A stretch of 64,000 nucleotides of DNA from Bettongia penicillata ogilbyi (taxonomy: Eukaryota; Chordata; Mammalia; Diprotodontia; Potoroidae). The translations under genes were made by a program, and so were the position numbers. The notes beneath the pieces were generated by a model that worked only from the letters and a program-made list of their open reading frames with translations, did no database searches and was not told where the DNA came from. The stretch covers positions 1,905,346 through 1,969,345 of the forward strand of contig JAJHZJ010000579.1 of assembly GCA_023548195.1 (NCBI GenBank). Direction: 5' to 3'. Positions 61,301 through 63,269 of the stretch are shown in pieces (the stretch's first letter is position 1; the number at the start of each line of letters is the position of its first letter).

Positions 61301-61744
61301 CCAAAAAATGAAGGGAATATTAAAGGTAATTTCTAAGGCCCATTCTAACATTTTAAACTTTTTGATACTTCTAGTAAGAGTTCTAGAATCACTTTTAAAA
61401 GTTTTCTAAGAATCATGTTGCAATTTAAACTTAAAAACTTAATGATTACCTTGATTCTGGGCTTTTATCTGATCCAGCAGGTGAGGATTACCCAAGTTTT
61501 CATGGAAACTGCAATTAGTATCTTTCCTCTCCGTTTGCCAACCTGACAAGCTATTAGGTGTTGTTTCTTGTTCCCATGAAACATGTAAGGCAGGAAGACC
61601 TCTCCTAAGTGGAGTTTCTTGAGCATTTGCTGAATGACGAGTAGGTGTCTTTTCTTGTTGCCATGAGAACACTGATGAAGAAGACTGATGTCGAGCAATT
61701 TCCCTATGGCTCATGGTGTTTAGGGGAACTGTCTTACTCACTTT
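2638..61744 (-). CDS. CENPF: CENPF (centromere protein F / mitosin), partial gene, 14 internal exons
   Basis: Joined minus-strand exons, in transcript order: 61744-61450, 52787-52585, 49484-49359, 46063-45935, 41037-40915, 30739-30604, 28281-24884, 23651-18348, 16202-16071, 14770-14594, 9389-9228, 7054-6892, 5349-4867, 2825-2638. They give 3,673 in-frame codons with no stop and AG/GT at every border. The order and many stretches (for example LDQIKAQNQ, LKLAVTDLEKQRDCSQDLLK, DEYLDKYCSLL, RRTSPRLAAQKL) match human CENP-F as I remember it. Known family role: a large cell-cycle-regulated coiled-coil protein of the G2 nuclear matrix, nuclear envelope and outer kinetochore. It binds microtubules at both ends, NDE1/NDEL1-dynein and BUB1, and is farnesylated at its C-terminal CAAX box. 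The first exons (about 160 residues) and the last exon (about 65 residues with the CAAX) are outside the window. It is longer than human (3,114 aa) because of a repeat array in the 5.3 kb exon. Confidence 0.96.
2826..3399. other. Intron, AT-rich stretch
   Basis: 2925-3025 is a very AT-rich, partly self-complementary tract (TTAATTTATTATATTAATTAA-like). The remainder is unremarkable intron. No gene seen. Confidence 0.5.
3400..3745 (+). mobile_element. L1 ORF2 3' end fragment
   Basis: It contains the degraded L1 series TTTTGTGGCACCAAAAAGCT, TGCCCATCCACTATG, AAATGGCTGAACAAACTGTG, AATGTAATAAAATATGG. Frameshifted and non-coding. Confidence 0.75.
3760..3985 (+). repeat. Old dispersed repeat (storage-type SINE/LINE tail)
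   Basis: It follows the pattern 'accacctgttctatatactagggat...ttcaaggagcttatat...gcactagaaattgg', which recurs at 16830-17035 and 40260-40520 in this window. The family is not named with confidence. It ends in a poly(A) run at 3982-3998. Confidence 0.55.
4020..4290 (+). mobile_element. 3' end of an old LINE (CR1/L3-like)
   Basis: It has the typical pyrimidine-rich order: a TTAGCTTAAGTACCACCTTC part, TCCATGAGCCCCATTCTCC, then GGATAGGAACTATC and TATGTAGTAAGTACT near the end. The same series occurs at 5985-6640 and 43540-43950. The family name is tentative. Confidence 0.5.
4867..5349 (-). CDS. CENPF: CENPF exon, end of coiled coil and start of basic tail (residues 3450-3610)
   Basis: 483 nt: acceptor TTTTAAACAG before ATGATGCCC, donor AAAAAAG/GTAACT, ending in phase 1. 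The first 70 residues finish the coiled coil (ELKETIEEKNKESDEYLDKY, CSLLVSYEKLEKTKEMLEAQ). Then comes a Ser/Pro-rich, low-helix linker, followed by two basic clusters, SSKRRRSCG and FTKRIKKGV, about 30 residues apart. They sit where human has its C-terminal nuclear localisation signal. It ends EPEGLPDVVKK, as in human. GTG at 5308 is internal, not a start. Family knowledge: this region holds the BUB1/kinetochore-targeting and C-terminal microtubule-binding parts. Confidence 0.96.
5350..5984. other. Intron, nothing recognised
   Basis: Ordinary AT-rich intron with a short (GGAT)n-like patch near 5812-5823 and a poly(A) run at 5938-5949. No repeat or gene identified. Confidence 0.5.
5985..6660 (+). 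mobile_element. 3' end of an old LINE (CR1/L3-like)
   Basis: A pyrimidine-rich series resembling 4020-4290 and 43540-43950: CTCTGATGATTTGGAACC, TTCTAGATGTTCATG, AGAAGTCTCCCCTGATGAG and GCTGAAAGCTCC. Degraded, no open frame. Confidence 0.5.
6892..7054 (-). CDS. CENPF: CENPF exon (residues 3396-3449)
   Basis: 163 nt, 54 codons plus one base: acceptor GTTTTGTAG before GCAGATAATATG, donor AAACAAA/GTAGGC (a weaker donor than the others). It reads ADNMKYVTQLKKENENARGK, then LLIKTCKQLENEKETLQKEI. It matches human MDNLKYVNQLKKENERAQGK and SCKQLEEEKEILQKEL. No open-frame listing shows it cleanly; phase and homology make it secure. Confidence 0.94.
7055..8640. other. Intron, nothing firmly recognised
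   Basis: Ordinary sequence. A short SINE-tail-like piece (GGGGGACCTCCAAGATCCTC) is visible near 7660-7700. The open frames at 7318-7521 and 8463-8723 show no coding character or homology. Confidence 0.45.
8656..8925 (+). repeat. Intronic duplication, copy 1 (contains a MIR-type SINE)
   Basis: Matches 10738-11012 along its length: AAAAAGGATTATGATAGCAG, then AGAGCCAGAGGACTTGAG, then beyond the SINE AATTTGTGATATTTCCTAC and AGAGAAGTCCTTTCC. Confidence 0.85.
9228..9389 (-). CDS. CENPF: CENPF exon (residues 3342-3395)
   Basis: 162 nt, 54 codons, phase 0: acceptor TTTCTTAG before CATGAAATGG, donor ACCAAG/GTATTT. It reads HEMEMEAYQEKLICKEQDLS, then NKEELTNSLKTASKILEELK and KTK. It closely matches human YREKLTSKEECLSSQK and LNNSLKATTQILEELKKTK. 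It belongs to the C-terminal coiled coil used for kinetochore targeting in the family. Confidence 0.95.
9845..10010 (+). mobile_element. MIR-type SINE fragment
   Basis: AAGCAGTGCAGTATAGTGGA start, then TTGGCTCAGAATCAGGAAG, GTTGTGTGACCTTGGTCAA and CAATTAACCTTTCAGG. Typical head and centre of a tRNA-derived core SINE, diverged. Confidence 0.75.
10011..10737. other. Intron, nothing recognised
   Basis: AT-rich, with poly(A) runs near 10060 and 10550. No gene, exon or nameable repeat. Confidence 0.45.
10738..11012 (+). repeat. Intronic duplication, copy 2 (contains a MIR-type SINE)
   Basis: Partner of 8656-8925 at an offset of about 2,080 bp. It carries a small insertion (TATGACACAGTGACACAGAG) that looks closer to the intact SINE head, so this copy may be nearer the ancestral state. 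Confidence 0.85.
11105..11255. mobile_element. Palindromic MITE, hAT-like
   Basis: The left arm CTTTAACTGAACCCGAACTT...ACAAATCC is the near reverse complement of the right arm GGATTTGT...AAGTCC-like...CAGTCAAAAGG. The centre is CCTTAATAAAAGG. The outer ends GGTCACATGTGGCCC and GGCCACAGGTTCCCC resemble marsupial hAT-type MITEs. No coding capacity. Confidence 0.6.
11256..12750. other. Intron, nothing firmly recognised
   Basis: Mixed sequence with a SINE-tail-like piece at about 11575-11640 (ATGAGAGGATTAGAATGA... ATGATTCTGGAGTT). No coding sequence was seen. Confidence 0.4.
12750..14290 (+). mobile_element. L1 ORF2 3' half, degraded
   Basis: In order: the AACTGCTTGGAAAACTGGAAAG part, CAACATCTCACC, AATTAAAGCAACTCTGAGGT, ACCTCACACTCATCAGGTTG, GACTCAGTTATACCACTACT, ATTTACAGCAGCTCTTTA and an AT-rich end. 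The same order as L1 3' ends elsewhere in the window. Many stops. Confidence 0.75.
14390..14485. repeat. Microsatellite (ACAGAC)n followed by (AC)n
   Basis: About nine ACAGAC units, then about 18 AC units. In CENPF pre-mRNA this reads as a (UG)n tract followed by (UCUGUG)n, starting about 110 nt after the 5' splice site at 14593. Confidence 0.97.
14594..14770 (-). CDS. CENPF: CENPF exon (residues 3283-3341)
   Basis: 177 nt, 59 codons, phase 0: acceptor GCATTTAG before GTACAATTGG, donor AAAAAG/GTAAAA. It encodes VQLDELRLEKCELKKSLNCA, then NEISDYQCRLLDANKKYETL and ends TEANKK. It aligns with the human LENSELKKSLDCMHKDQ region. A (TG)n/(TCTGTG)n tract lies about 110 nt beyond the donor in the transcript; a run of dipeptides translated from it is not coding. 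Confidence 0.95.
14771..15774. other. Intron, nothing recognised
   Basis: AT-rich intron between two CENPF exons. The open frame 15369-15587 has no coding character. Confidence 0.45.
15775..15905 (+). mobile_element. SINE fragment (MIR-like)
   Basis: AAGTTTACAAAATCCTTTCT, then CTTATCTCATTTGGGTCTCA, CAAGAACTC, and TATTATCTCCATTTTTAAA. The same element type is at 17056-17300 and 50555-50795, truncated here. Confidence 0.7.
16071..16202 (-). CDS. CENPF: CENPF exon (residues 3239-3282)
   Basis: 132 nt, 44 codons, phase 0: acceptor TCTGTTTCAG before ATAAATAAAGC, donor AGTAAA/GTAAGT. It reads INKATDNEALLKKEMNEMMQ and then VLQEEYTGEKNRREAEAEKSK, matching human MHEMAQKTAELQEELSGEKN. The downstream open frame past the donor is intronic. 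It starts the C-terminal coiled-coil block that in the family leads to the kinetochore-targeting part. Confidence 0.95.
16830..17575 (+). repeat. Old dispersed repeat split by a SINE
   Basis: The left half is at 16830-17035 (TACTGTGCATCC..., TTCAAGGACTTTATAATAT) and the right half at 17310-17575 (GAACACTGAAGTAAGATTTC..., GGAACAGACAC). They are separated by the SINE at 17056-17300. It resembles 3760-3985. Confidence 0.5.
17056..17300 (+). mobile_element. SINE (marsupial MIR/core type)
   Basis: GCCACATGCCAGGCATTATG, GATCCTCACAAGAACTCTAG, AAGCGACTTTGCCCAAGGTC, ACACAGCTGGTATATGAGG, then CTTCCTGACTCTAGTCCCAG and TACCAGCTGCC. A full-length, moderately diverged copy. Confidence 0.85.
17576..18347. 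other. Intron, nothing firmly recognised
   Basis: AT-rich sequence. 17960-18115 may be a degraded SINE (ATAGCAAGGCAGTCAGGATG, GCATGAACCTGGGGAAGTCA). No gene seen. Confidence 0.4.
18348..23651 (-). CDS. CENPF: CENPF large exon 2 (5.3 kb), with expanded coiled-coil repeat array (residues 1471-3238)
   Basis: 5,304 nt, 1,768 codons, phase 0 at both ends: acceptor TAATTACAG before GCAATGAAG, donor GAAAAG/GTAAAT. The open frame runs past the donor to a stop at 18264, but homology (human continues EKVNKMTAKE) sets the exon end at LLEK. The first 530 residues align with human (ECIHELSFSS, NQVLIQNLQLQEKETSNENL, IEKLKIRIEADEKKKR, LERELQISEENQE). Then come about 28 tandem units of about 38 residues, then a human-like end (SFENLLKEKEEEKRKSEEES, LQSSYANLENELELTK). 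The family binds NDE1/NDEL1 and other partners through its internal repeats; whether the expanded array does so is unknown. This exon explains nearly all the extra length relative to human. Confidence 0.97.
19087..19500. repeat. CENPF: Block copy A of near-identical repeat block within the CENPF array
   Basis: This block is nearly identical to 20299-20712 (offset exactly 1,212 bp, 404 codons). For example, 19192-19308 and 20404-20520 differ at about one base. It covers the units starting RSLRSLEPEVTS, TNLKCLESEVAA, INLKCLEPEIA and RKLKCLETKFTS. Confidence 0.9.
20299..20712. repeat. CENPF: Block copy B of near-identical repeat block within the CENPF array
   Basis: Partner of 19087-19500. Similarity falls off sharply on both sides to the general level between units. 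This points to a recent block duplication or gene conversion rather than uniform conservation. Confidence 0.9.
23652..24883. other. Short intron between the two giant CENPF exons
   Basis: 1,232 bp, AT-rich, with good borders (GTAAGT...TTACAG). No repeat could be named and no open frame of interest was found. It is one of the least repeat-loaded introns here. Confidence 0.5.
24884..28281 (-). CDS. CENPF: CENPF large exon 1 (3.4 kb), central coiled coil (residues 338-1470)
   Basis: 3,398 nt: acceptor TTTTTTAG before ATAAGAATGCC, donor GAAGAT/GTAAGT, leaving in phase 0. It holds 1,132 codons of nearly continuous heptads. Recognisable stretches include LEKLKLAVTDLEKQRDCSQD near the start, ELVQIKGETAENLIKVEHMQ, and the end VARLQFQGLDLSSHS before ESED. 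Non-helical acidic Ser-rich patches occur near EEGESLSSSCMNEIPNL and SSLSSLEENILDNESS. Relative to my memory of human, about 35 residues are absent around the VDKQFQ...QAEIEGLK segment. The long antisense open frames here (for example 25233-25574) are shadows of the coiled-coil codon bias. This matches the equally large human exon that precedes the repeat-bearing exon. Confidence 0.97.
28775..28985 (+). mobile_element. tRNA-derived CORE-type SINE
   Basis: GCACAGTGCCAGGCCTGGAA, GTGACCTTGGGCAAGTCATT, GCCTCAGTTTCCTCATCTG, GAGCTGGAAAAGGAAATGG, then GGTCAGGAAGAGTCAGACAC and AACTGAAAAACAACAACA. A well preserved copy of the same type as 2055-2312, in the opposite orientation. Confidence 0.88.
28986..30603. 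other. Intron, possible unnamed repeat
   Basis: 29560-30010 has a composition unlike the flanks (CCTGATACACAACAAGCC, GGGGGATAGCTTTATTTTAT) and could be an old LTR or other element. I saw no paired ends or coding sequence to support it. Confidence 0.3.
30604..30739 (-). CDS. CENPF: CENPF exon, coiled-coil segment (residues 293-337)
   Basis: 136 nt, 45 codons plus one base: acceptor ATATTTTAG before GAAATGATGC, donor ATGAAAG/GTAAGT. It encodes EMMQEKQLFSHQLDKRTREI, then a helix ending NYLKENQNLAEEMK. Human has the same final LAEEMK-type motif but differs more in the middle than the neighbouring exons do. It lies between a 10.2 kb intron upstream and a 2.3 kb intron downstream. Confidence 0.93.
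31425..31770 (+). mobile_element. L1 3' fragment
   Basis: ATACCCTTTGAACCCGAGAT, TTTATAGCAGCAATTTGATG, TGAGGAACGTCTAAAAAAAT and GTGGCATATGAATAACGG follow the L1 ORF2 3' order, degraded. Confidence 0.65.
31820..31925 (+). mobile_element. tRNA-derived SINE head fragment
   Basis: TGTACACTAATGGATAAGAG, GGTTCAAATCACATTTACG, TGACTGTGTAACAATG: the tRNA-like head only. Confidence 0.55.
31950..33535 (+). mobile_element. L1 ORF2 3' half and 3' UTR
   Basis: In order: GGTTGACCAATGGAATGGAT, TTGATAAAAATTGCTGGGAA, AACTAGGCATTGACCAACAT, AAACAACTCTGAGGCACC, AGCTGCAAACTAGTTCAACC, TTTATAGCAGGTCCTTTTGT, TGGGGAATCGCTAC, then a GAGGAAATTCTGAGCTAG-type end. The 5' part is homologous to the end of the L1 reverse-transcriptase ORF. 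Many stops. Confidence 0.85.
33750..36595 (-). mobile_element. Internally deleted L1 (5' end + ORF1 + ORF2 3' end)
   Basis: Minus strand. A 5' end near 36590 (GGCAAGATGTCAGAGTAAGC) is followed by 700 bp of 5' UTR, then broken ORF1 pieces at 35907-35647, 35710-35513 and 35470-34940. The last contains RSYDRIIGLPESCNQKDLDS, an ORF1p RNA-binding-domain motif. The sequence then jumps to the end of ORF2 (34880-34000; AGCCATTCCTCAATTGC, GGGGAATGGCTGAACAAGC) and the 3' UTR ending near 33760. About 5 kb of a full L1, including the catalytic part of ORF2, is missing. Non-functional. Confidence 0.8.
36596..39510. other. Intron, nothing recognised
   Basis: 2.9 kb of AT-rich, apparently unique intron. 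No exon, repeat or coding open frame could be supported. Open frames such as 37999-38244 and 39119-39301 are short and without homology. Confidence 0.45.
39515..39735 (+). mobile_element. SINE (marsupial MIR/core type)
   Basis: ATGTGCCAGGCACTGGTCTA, AGTGCTTTATAATTG, GATAAGGAAACTGAGGCAAA, CAGGGTCACACATTAATGAG, TCTTCCTGACTCCAGGCCCA. A clear full-length copy. Confidence 0.88.
40260..40520 (+). repeat. Old dispersed repeat
   Basis: Same type as 3760-3985: ATCCTACTATATGCAAGGAA, TTAAGAGCTGGTATATGG, ACAAAATAATCCAAGG, AGAGTGCCTTAATCTATAAAG. Confidence 0.5.
40915..41037 (-). CDS. CENPF: CENPF exon, coiled-coil segment (residues 252-292)
   Basis: 123 nt, 41 codons, phase 0: acceptor TTGGCTAG before ATGGTAGCAGTG, donor ATGGAG/GTAAGT. 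It reads VKQQLERNSDEFKQKLCRTE and ends TKENELRRSME, with strong human similarity. The ATG at the first base is an internal codon, not a translation start, because upstream exons are in phase. Confidence 0.95.
41660..42440 (-). mobile_element. L1/HAL1-type fragment: ORF1 end and 3' UTR, antisense to the + strand
   Basis: Read on the minus strand, the right part (42440-42120) resembles the end of L1 ORF1 (AAACAGTGGATCACTAATG, AAAATTGCCTATAGTCC). The left part is the G-rich 3' UTR, whose + strand reads CCTTCCTCCTTGTTTGTACC and CCCCTTCCCTTTTTCCCC. The assignment rests on resemblance to 54545-55800 and is moderate only. Confidence 0.45.
42441..42880. other. Intron, GC-richer unnamed segment
   Basis: 42570-42740 is less AT-rich (CTGCCTTAGGCAGGACTGCC is a near-palindrome) and may be part of an old element. 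Nothing coding is supported. A T12 run is at 42823-42834. Confidence 0.35.
42881..43420. mobile_element. Two L1 3' fragments in opposite orientations, with a (GA)n/(GT)n tract
   Basis: 42895-43110 reads as an L1 ORF2 end on the + strand (TTTTTGTGGCAGCAAAGAAG, GGGAATGGCTAAACAAACTG). 43130-43420 reads as L1 on the minus strand (GGATATGGGCAGATAGTTC). A GA-rich stretch and about 13 GT units occupy 43260-43312. Confidence 0.6.
43540..43950 (+). mobile_element. 3' end of an old LINE (CR1/L3-like)
   Basis: Pyrimidine-rich series TGCTGCCAAACTAGCCTTCC, CTCCTGTCTACATG, TTCATTTACACCTCAAGCAC, AAATGTAAACACAGC and CACACAGTAGGAAATTAATG. Related to 4020-4290 and 5985-6660. Confidence 0.55.
43970..45330 (+). 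mobile_element. Internally deleted L1 (ORF1 region joined to ORF2 3' end)
   Basis: A 5' part (43970-44720) carries CAGAAATGTGCAGAGGCTG and the ORF1-like ACTTGAAAGAAGAATTAACA, AAACAGACTCTCTGAAAATC and ACAGACCTGGAGATAACAG. It is followed directly by the ORF2 3' end (44740-45330; AATATTTATAGCACCTCTTT, AATGAACAAATAAACTGTGG, TTGAGAGGGAAAA). Degraded. A shorter tail of similar type lies at 45595-45755. Confidence 0.6.
45595..45755 (+). mobile_element. L1 3' UTR tail
   Basis: GCTAATGAAGGAATTTGCTT, GAGTTTTGTTTTTCTTGCC, TGAGGAAAGAGAAGAAGGGA, ending in an A-rich tract. Same order as 780-900. Confidence 0.6.
45935..46063 (-). CDS. CENPF: CENPF exon, coiled-coil segment (residues 209-251)
   Basis: 129 nt, 43 codons, phase 0: acceptor TTTTTAG before GAACTCTCTCG, donor GATAAA/GTAAGT. 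It encodes ELSRQQRTLQMLDQQSTQIK followed by a Gln-rich helix ending NILQAELDK, matching human at the same position. It is too short and Met-poor to show as a plain open frame; homology and splice sites support it. Confidence 0.95.
46064..46680. other. Intron, nothing recognised
   Basis: AT-rich sequence downstream (in the transcript upstream side) of the 45935-46063 exon. No gene or nameable repeat. Confidence 0.4.
46690..48520 (+). mobile_element. Old half-L1 (HAL1-like) element, ORF1 remnant
   Basis: 5' UTR-like GC-richer part 46690-47280. Then an A-rich coding remnant with coiled-coil character (LQHTALERFKREIRIMRTKF in one frame) and the C-terminal motif CPELWNTENEIPTERIHREP, which matches the L1 ORF1p C-terminal pattern. 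ORF2 is not found. Several frameshifts. Confidence 0.65.
48521..49358. other. Intron, nothing recognised
   Basis: A-rich continuation, possibly more of the same old LINE up to about 48850. Then ordinary intron to the CENPF exon. Confidence 0.35.
49359..49484 (-). CDS. CENPF: CENPF exon, coiled-coil segment (residues 167-208)
   Basis: 126 nt, 42 codons, phase 0 at both ends: acceptor TTGGTAG before TGTACAACACTGG, donor CAGGAG/GTGAGA. It reads TTLEQKLKKMSEDLSCQRQN and then ALEQKMKDKEKEYQE, nearly identical to human. It has no methionine start, so it is missed by ORF searches that need one. It continues the N-terminal coiled coil. Confidence 0.95.
49485..50554. other. Intron with a GC-richer, minisatellite-like patch
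   Basis: 49680-49905 contains several variants of GGGGCCAGGGACAGA (near 49757, 49800 and 49862) and stands out from the AT-rich flanks. Open frames on both strands here are by-products of the composition. The remainder is unremarkable. Confidence 0.5.
50555..50795 (+). mobile_element. SINE (marsupial MIR/core type)
   Basis: TAACATTTATATAGCACTTT, GTAAAGCACTTTATAATGA, TATTATCCCCATTTTATTGA, AAGACTTGCCCAGTGTCATG, TTTCTGATTCCAGGTCCAG, ACCCAGCTGCC. Full-length copy ending 57 bp before the CENPF exon fragment. Confidence 0.88.
50853..50896 (-). pseudogene. Degenerate copy of a CENPF exon edge
   Basis: AGTCGATGTTCCAATT (50853-50868) and CATTAACTTTGCACCTTAA (50870-50888) are identical to 52751-52766 and 52767-52785, the first bases of the CENPF exon at 52585-52787. 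One inserted base separates them and breaks the frame, and TCTTAAA of the acceptor side follows. The rest of the exon is absent, so this cannot act as an exon in frame. Confidence 0.85.
50900..51970 (+). mobile_element. Old LINE (CR1/L3-like) interrupted by a MIR
   Basis: Pyrimidine-rich LINE-like series: TTGGTCCTGGTCCTCTATTC, CACAAATAACTCCCAAATAC, CTGCTGGACATCTCACCAAG, ATTCAACATGTCTAAAATAG. This recalls the antisense-like 3' coding part of old CR1/L3 elements. A MIR (GGTTCAAAATCCTGCC, TTTCCTCATCTGTAAACTG) sits at 51195-51345. The family call is tentative. Confidence 0.5.
51971..52584. other. Intron, nothing recognised
   Basis: Unremarkable sequence between the old LINE and the CENPF exon. 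Confidence 0.4.
52585..52787 (-). CDS. CENPF: CENPF exon, coiled-coil segment (residues 99-166)
   Basis: 203 nt: two bases complete a codon from the previous exon, then 67 codons, ending in phase 0 at AAG/GTATTT. The acceptor is TTTAAG before ATTTAAGGTGC. It reads CKVNELEHRLQGQQKDIK, then LQLEKTKLELTEKEKVLNK and ends QFDQATAK, closely matching human. Leu/Ile spacing gives heptads. The first 37 nt of this exon plus some acceptor sequence are found again as a degenerate copy in the next intron (50853-50896). Confidence 0.96.
53025..54170 (+). mobile_element. Short deleted half-L1 (HAL1-like) element
   Basis: It begins GGGGGCAGAGCCAAGATGGC at 53026, has about 220 bp of 5' UTR-like sequence, then jumps to the end of ORF1 (GGATCAAAGGGTGTGGAAT, TCAATGAAACAGAGGACTTT, AGGACCAGAGCTGAAAAG). 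That segment matches the minus-strand sequence at 55600-55800. A long purine-rich 3' UTR follows (GGGGAAAATTATCTC, TTGGAACTCAAAATT) and an A-rich end near 54165. Most of ORF1 and all of ORF2 are missing, so it depends on other elements for movement. Confidence 0.8.
54171..54544. other. Spacer between two inverted half-L1 elements
   Basis: About 370 bp of ordinary AT-rich intron. No repeat or gene seen. Confidence 0.5.
54545..57535 (-). mobile_element. Half-L1 (HAL1-like) element with nearly intact ORF1 and no ORF2
   Basis: The 5' end is at about 57535 on the minus strand (GGGGCGGAGCCAAGATGGCG), followed by a GC-rich 5' UTR of about 850 bp (56690-57535). ORF1 runs 56686-55599. After ORF1 the sequence goes directly to a purine-rich 3' UTR and an A-rich tail near 54560. 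There is no reverse-transcriptase ORF. The preserved ORF1 suggests a fairly young copy. It lies in the same orientation as CENPF, in its 8.7 kb intron. Confidence 0.85.
55599..56686 (-). pseudogene. L1/HAL1 ORF1p-like gene with one frameshift
   Basis: The first part, 56686-55982, starts MPRKGKKNKTIESFFQQMQM. It has an acidic N-terminus, then a long coiled coil (residues about 60-190) and the start of the RNA-recognition domain (RSRRDNLKIMGLPESHDQKK). It ends at a TAA near 55982. The frame resumes at 55975-55599 (IERIHRSPPERDPKRET, then the C-terminal nucleic-acid-binding domain, RDQRAWNRIFQKAKELGLKP) and ends in a stop. A single small indel at about 55985-56000 splits an otherwise open gene. 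Family function: a trimeric RNA chaperone that coats LINE RNA. Confidence 0.85.
57610..60165 (-). mobile_element. RTE-like non-LTR retrotransposon, broken
   Basis: Frames on the minus strand follow one reverse-transcriptase polypeptide from 60151 down to 57779. There is a linker region (60151-59541), fingers/palm with SCGKAPGADSIPAEIYK and FKDAPIVHLYKGKRN (59544-59044), TFVDLTKAFDTVSHEGLWKI (59047-58838), GCVLAPMLFSMMFSGML and the catalytic FADDCALNA (58796-58560), FIYLG (58494-58276), and LLYACETWTV in the thumb (58327-57779). At least six frameshifts or stops inactivate it. The endonuclease part is not seen, so it is 5'-truncated. The 3' tail (57630-57770) ends with GGTCCTCTTCAAGAAC on the minus strand. 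Confidence 0.85.
60170..60350 (+). mobile_element. SINE fragment (MIR-like)
   Basis: TAAAGTAATTTACATATCTT, ATCTCAATTAACTTGATCCG, CACTTTACAGAGGAGGAAAT, TTGCTCAGGGTCACACAGAT. Diverged, incomplete 3' end. Confidence 0.7.
60380..61140 (+). mobile_element. L1 ORF2 3' end and 3' UTR
   Basis: TTGTTGGTGGAGCTATGAAT, TGGTCCAACCATTATAG, CTGCACATACCTTTTGTCCC, CCATAGCACCTCTTTTTGTG, GAAGAACCTGGGAAGATTTG, then GACTGTGCACATTTGTTACA and an A-rich tail. Degraded. Confidence 0.8.
61450..61744 (-). CDS. CENPF: CENPF exon, N-terminal region (residues 1-98 of the in-window product)
   Basis: Acceptor ...TTTTCGCAG before AAAGTGAG and donor after CAAG/GTAATC; 295 nt, ending in phase 1. It encodes a polar, Ser/Thr/Gln-rich linker with SHREIARHQSSSSVFSWQQE and ends HLLDQIKAQNQ, matching the human segment after the first coiled coil. 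In the family this lies in the N-terminal microtubule-binding half. The frame is open upstream of the GTG at 61741 through the acceptor, so this is an internal exon and not a start. By homology about 160 residues precede it, beyond the right edge of the window. Several SP/TP and SQ/TQ-like sites suggest phosphorylation, but that is inference. Confidence 0.95.
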
Positions 61745-61760
61745 CTGCGAAAAGATAATA

Positions 61761-61843
61761 AAAAACTAAAGACTTCTTTAAAAAATCTCCATGGTCAATA
61801 AAAAAAAACTAAAGACTTCTTTAAAAAAGTCTCCATGGTCAAT
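61761..61843. repeat. Two-copy 43 bp tandem duplication next to a CENPF acceptor
   Basis: CTAAAGACTTCTTTAAAAAA followed by TCTCCATGGTCAAT occurs at about 61766-61799 and again at about 61809-61843, with one extra base in the second. It lies 17-100 nt upstream of the acceptor at 61744 in the transcript. Confidence 0.9.
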
Positions 61844-61849
61844 CAAGGA

Positions 61850-62740
61850 TGTTTATTTTTAGATAAAAGTCACAATCACTAATATATATCAAATTCCTAA
61901 AACAATCAGGTTAAAATTACCACTGAGAAACAAATATCAATATCAACCTTCTTTTCAGCACATGTACCTGTTATCAGCATTTCAATATTTGGGAAAGCTC
62001 TATAAAGCACCAATCTAGAACATAAACTACATCCAATCAGACTAAGGTATAACTTTAGCACAAGGAACTCCAACAACTTACTTTTCAAAAATACAGAAGA
62101 TGTAATGAGAACAAGTAACAGTAACATGACATTCTTATTAATAGATAGGCTAATCAAAATTTATTATGTAGCTGGAGAATCATTCCTTTTGGAGATGAAT
62201 CCCAAGGCAATAAAAGGCACTCTAACACATTTACATAATCATGTACATACAGGAGGGTACATCATGATTATAAAGTGAGGCCTTCATAAGACCTCAGAAG
62301 TGGGGAGAGGGGATGGAGCAAAAGTACTCACCACACCAAGCTACACAGTACTGTAAAATGAAAAGAAAGAGAAAGATTTGGGATAACAGAGCTGCCCAAG
62401 AAATATAAGGATATACATGGGAGTAAATAAGAGACACATTCACTTATACATGAGATATGATTCTCTCATCTTATACTGGAATGAGATGGACAATAGCATT
62501 ACGTCCAGTTATCTTGGAGCAAATCTGGCTCTGGTTTGGCAGAGTTGGCAATTACAAGACATGCTTTATCAGTATAAGATAGGCCAAAAGGTAATAAGAC
62601 CTAATTTTCTCTGGAAAGGAAATGTCTGCACGCATTATAGTTTCCAATTTAAGATACAATACAGCACAGATACAATAAGTTCCTCCTTCATTAAACAGAT
62701 TAACTAGATCTAGGTGAAAGTTTAAGAATTATCCACTATG
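61850..62740. other. Intron, nothing recognised
   Basis: Ordinary AT-rich intron. Open frames (61906-62157, 62417-62707) lack coding character. No CENPF exon was found here. Confidence 0.4.
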
Positions 62741-63240
62741 TACCAACCACATTCCTGCCATGTTGCTGCAATCCACTGTCCTCCTCTACCTTGGAGCCCT
62801 GGGTGCCTGTGTCATTGGGCTACTCATCTCTCCGTACTTGCAAACCCACTATGATGCACTATCACTATCTTCATGCCATGTCACCTTCCTTCACCCTCCT
62901 CCCTCAGAATCACAACCAGCTCCTGTCATGGAAACCTGTGCTCATGGCTGGTGCTCTAGGTACCCCCCAGACCAACTCTAATGCATTCAGATCATCTTCT
63001 GATACCATTACTACTTAAAATGTCACAACTATCCCCCTTCCCACTTTTCCTGACTCCATCAATTTTCCTGACTCCATTCACTCCCCCTGTAAATGTAGAA
63101 GTCACAATATCCTTCTCTGACCATAACTTGCCTATGAGCTGTCTTCCCCTAATGCAAACTCCCATGCTTTTTGTATTTGTATCCACAGCATTTAATAAGC
63201 ACTAATGAACTGTAAGTACTTATCAATAAATGTTTTCATT
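62741..63240 (+). repeat. Unnamed interspersed repeat, LINE-3'-end-like
   Basis: Pyrimidine-rich text (CCACTGTCCTCCTCTACCTT, GTACCCCCCAGACCAACTCT, CTGACTCCATTCACTCCCCC) closing with GCATTTAATAAGCAC and AATAAATGTTTTCATTCAC. The ending is typical of old LINE/SINE tails. Family not named. Confidence 0.4.
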
Positions 63241-63269
63241 CACTAATCCATACATGCAAGAGACTAAGT

